Part shown: positions 63,368 through 64,000 of the stretch, one piece after another | Numbering within the stretch: the first letter of the stretch is position 1 | Layout of the letters: each line of letters starts with the position of its first letter | Assembly (NCBI GenBank): GCA_037974335.1 | Contig: CM075760.1 | Location: 33,737,609 to 33,801,608, forward strand | Length of the DNA: 64,000 nt | Direction: 5' to 3' | DNA from: Prionace glauca | Lineage: Eukaryota > Chordata > Chondrichthyes > Carcharhiniformes > Carcharhinidae | Program-made: the position numbers and the translations under genes | Notes under the pieces: generated by a model | Databases searched by the model: none | What the model saw: the letters and a program-made list of their open reading frames with translations, nothing else | What the model was told of the DNA's origin: nothing

Positions 63368-64000
63368 CTACGGGACCAAGAAATGAAATTAGATTACTTT
63401 ATTGATCCAGGGAATCTTATTGTTATTTTTCTTTTCCTCGTTCTCCTTCATAAGCTGTTACTTCATTCTCTTGTATAATTTTCAATGTATATCTACGGTT
63501 AATTTCAGGACACTCAGTAACCGATTTCTGTAATTATTTTCACACTTGATCTTTATTGACATTCCTTGGACAGTCTATGTCAGAAAGCACTGAAGATGTT
63601 TTCTTGAGTATCAGTTCATTTCCGAACTATTTTCCACTATCCCTGGTTGAAGAATATTATGACTGATATCGAGGAACATTCACTGATCAATTTTTCACAG
63701 ATGGTGACTGATCTATAAACTGTGAATGTTGTTGTTTAACAGCTGGGATGTAGTTTATGGTGGATCTTTTATGGTGGAAATAGTTAGTGGATCATTGACT
63801 TCTTTCATTTTCTCAAAGTGTTTGTCGGTGCAATGTACATTGGGATAGTTGTCGGTGGATATGTCCATTAAAATTCATGTTTAAGTTTTACTTTCATCAT
63901 TTACCTGTCGCTTGTATTTACGAATTTGCGTTTGTGTGTGTGTGCATGAGCATCTCGTGGTCTGCATTAATCTTTGGTTCTGAGTTAATATGAGTGTATC
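63368..64000 (-). other. Intron upstream of the Ig membrane exon
   Basis: At least 633 bp of intron with a short (TG)n run at about 63,933-63,945. No constant-domain exon is visible before the window ends. Confidence 0.55.

Noticed and set aside
1-64000. Endogenous retrovirus, LTR element, Polinton, CRISPR array or bacterial-type gene
   Set aside because: No long terminal repeats, protease/integrase motifs, capsid genes or regularly spaced direct repeats were recognised. The only regular arrays are the RSS units and microsatellites.

Overview
The window is vertebrate genomic DNA, most likely from a cartilaginous fish (shark or ray). Three signs point there: NAR-type antigen-receptor V and J segments (a family known only from cartilaginous fish), a very dense load of CR1-clade LINEs and short dispersed repeats, and spliced, GT-AG bounded host exons. 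No bacterial or viral genes were recognised. About half of the sequence is interspersed repeat.

Region 1 (1-13,700) is repeat-dominated: CR1 LINE fragments in both orientations, SINE-like repeats, a Penelope-like fragment with a 16-bp target duplication, and a CA-rich low-complexity tract (4,956-6,005). No convincing host gene was found.

Region 2 (13,700-42,000) is part of a T-cell receptor V-gene locus (alpha/delta type), with segments on both strands. Apparently usable conventional V genes lie at 20,850-22,447 (+) and 41,330-41,794 (-). One at 13,779-14,225 (-) has an intact V exon but no visible leader ATG, and one at 35,270-35,543 (+) is broken. All of these end in a recombination signal (RSS) with a 23-bp spacer. 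Two NAR-TCR blocks lie on the minus strand. The block at 30,030-26,246 looks whole: leader, NAR-type V with a D-like 3' extension and a 12-RSS, a NAR-type J with a 23-RSS and splice donor, then a leaderless supporting TCR V exon with a 23-RSS. Splice phases and the 12/23 rule agree throughout. The other block (about 19,880-17,602) is a decayed copy. A third supporting-V relic sits at 15,992-16,282 (+).

The most unusual structure is tandem duplication of the RSS itself. All three supporting-V segments, and none of the four conventional V segments, are followed by 3-5 head-to-tail copies of a unit of about 61 bp, each holding a heptamer, a 22/23-bp spacer and a nonamer. Two of the arrays converge on each other at 16,283-17,824 and are interrupted by a Penelope-like insertion.

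Region 3 (42,200-55,500) holds a long CR1 element of about 4.3 kb (minus), a small decaying tRNA-Val tandem series, a tRNA-Lys(UUU) gene, Penelope-like copies, an old CR1, and a young CR1 flanked by an inverted copy of neighbouring sequence.

Region 4 (56,880-64,000) has two host genes: a two-exon class-A GPCR resembling GPR139 (56,956-59,394, +) and, convergent to it, the membrane exon of an IgM-class immunoglobulin heavy chain (63,231-63,367, -) with its 3' UTR and polyadenylation signals. The rest of that heavy-chain gene lies beyond the right edge. TCR V segments, NAR-TCR blocks and an Ig heavy-chain gene therefore sit within about 22-35 kb of one another, if the assembly is right.
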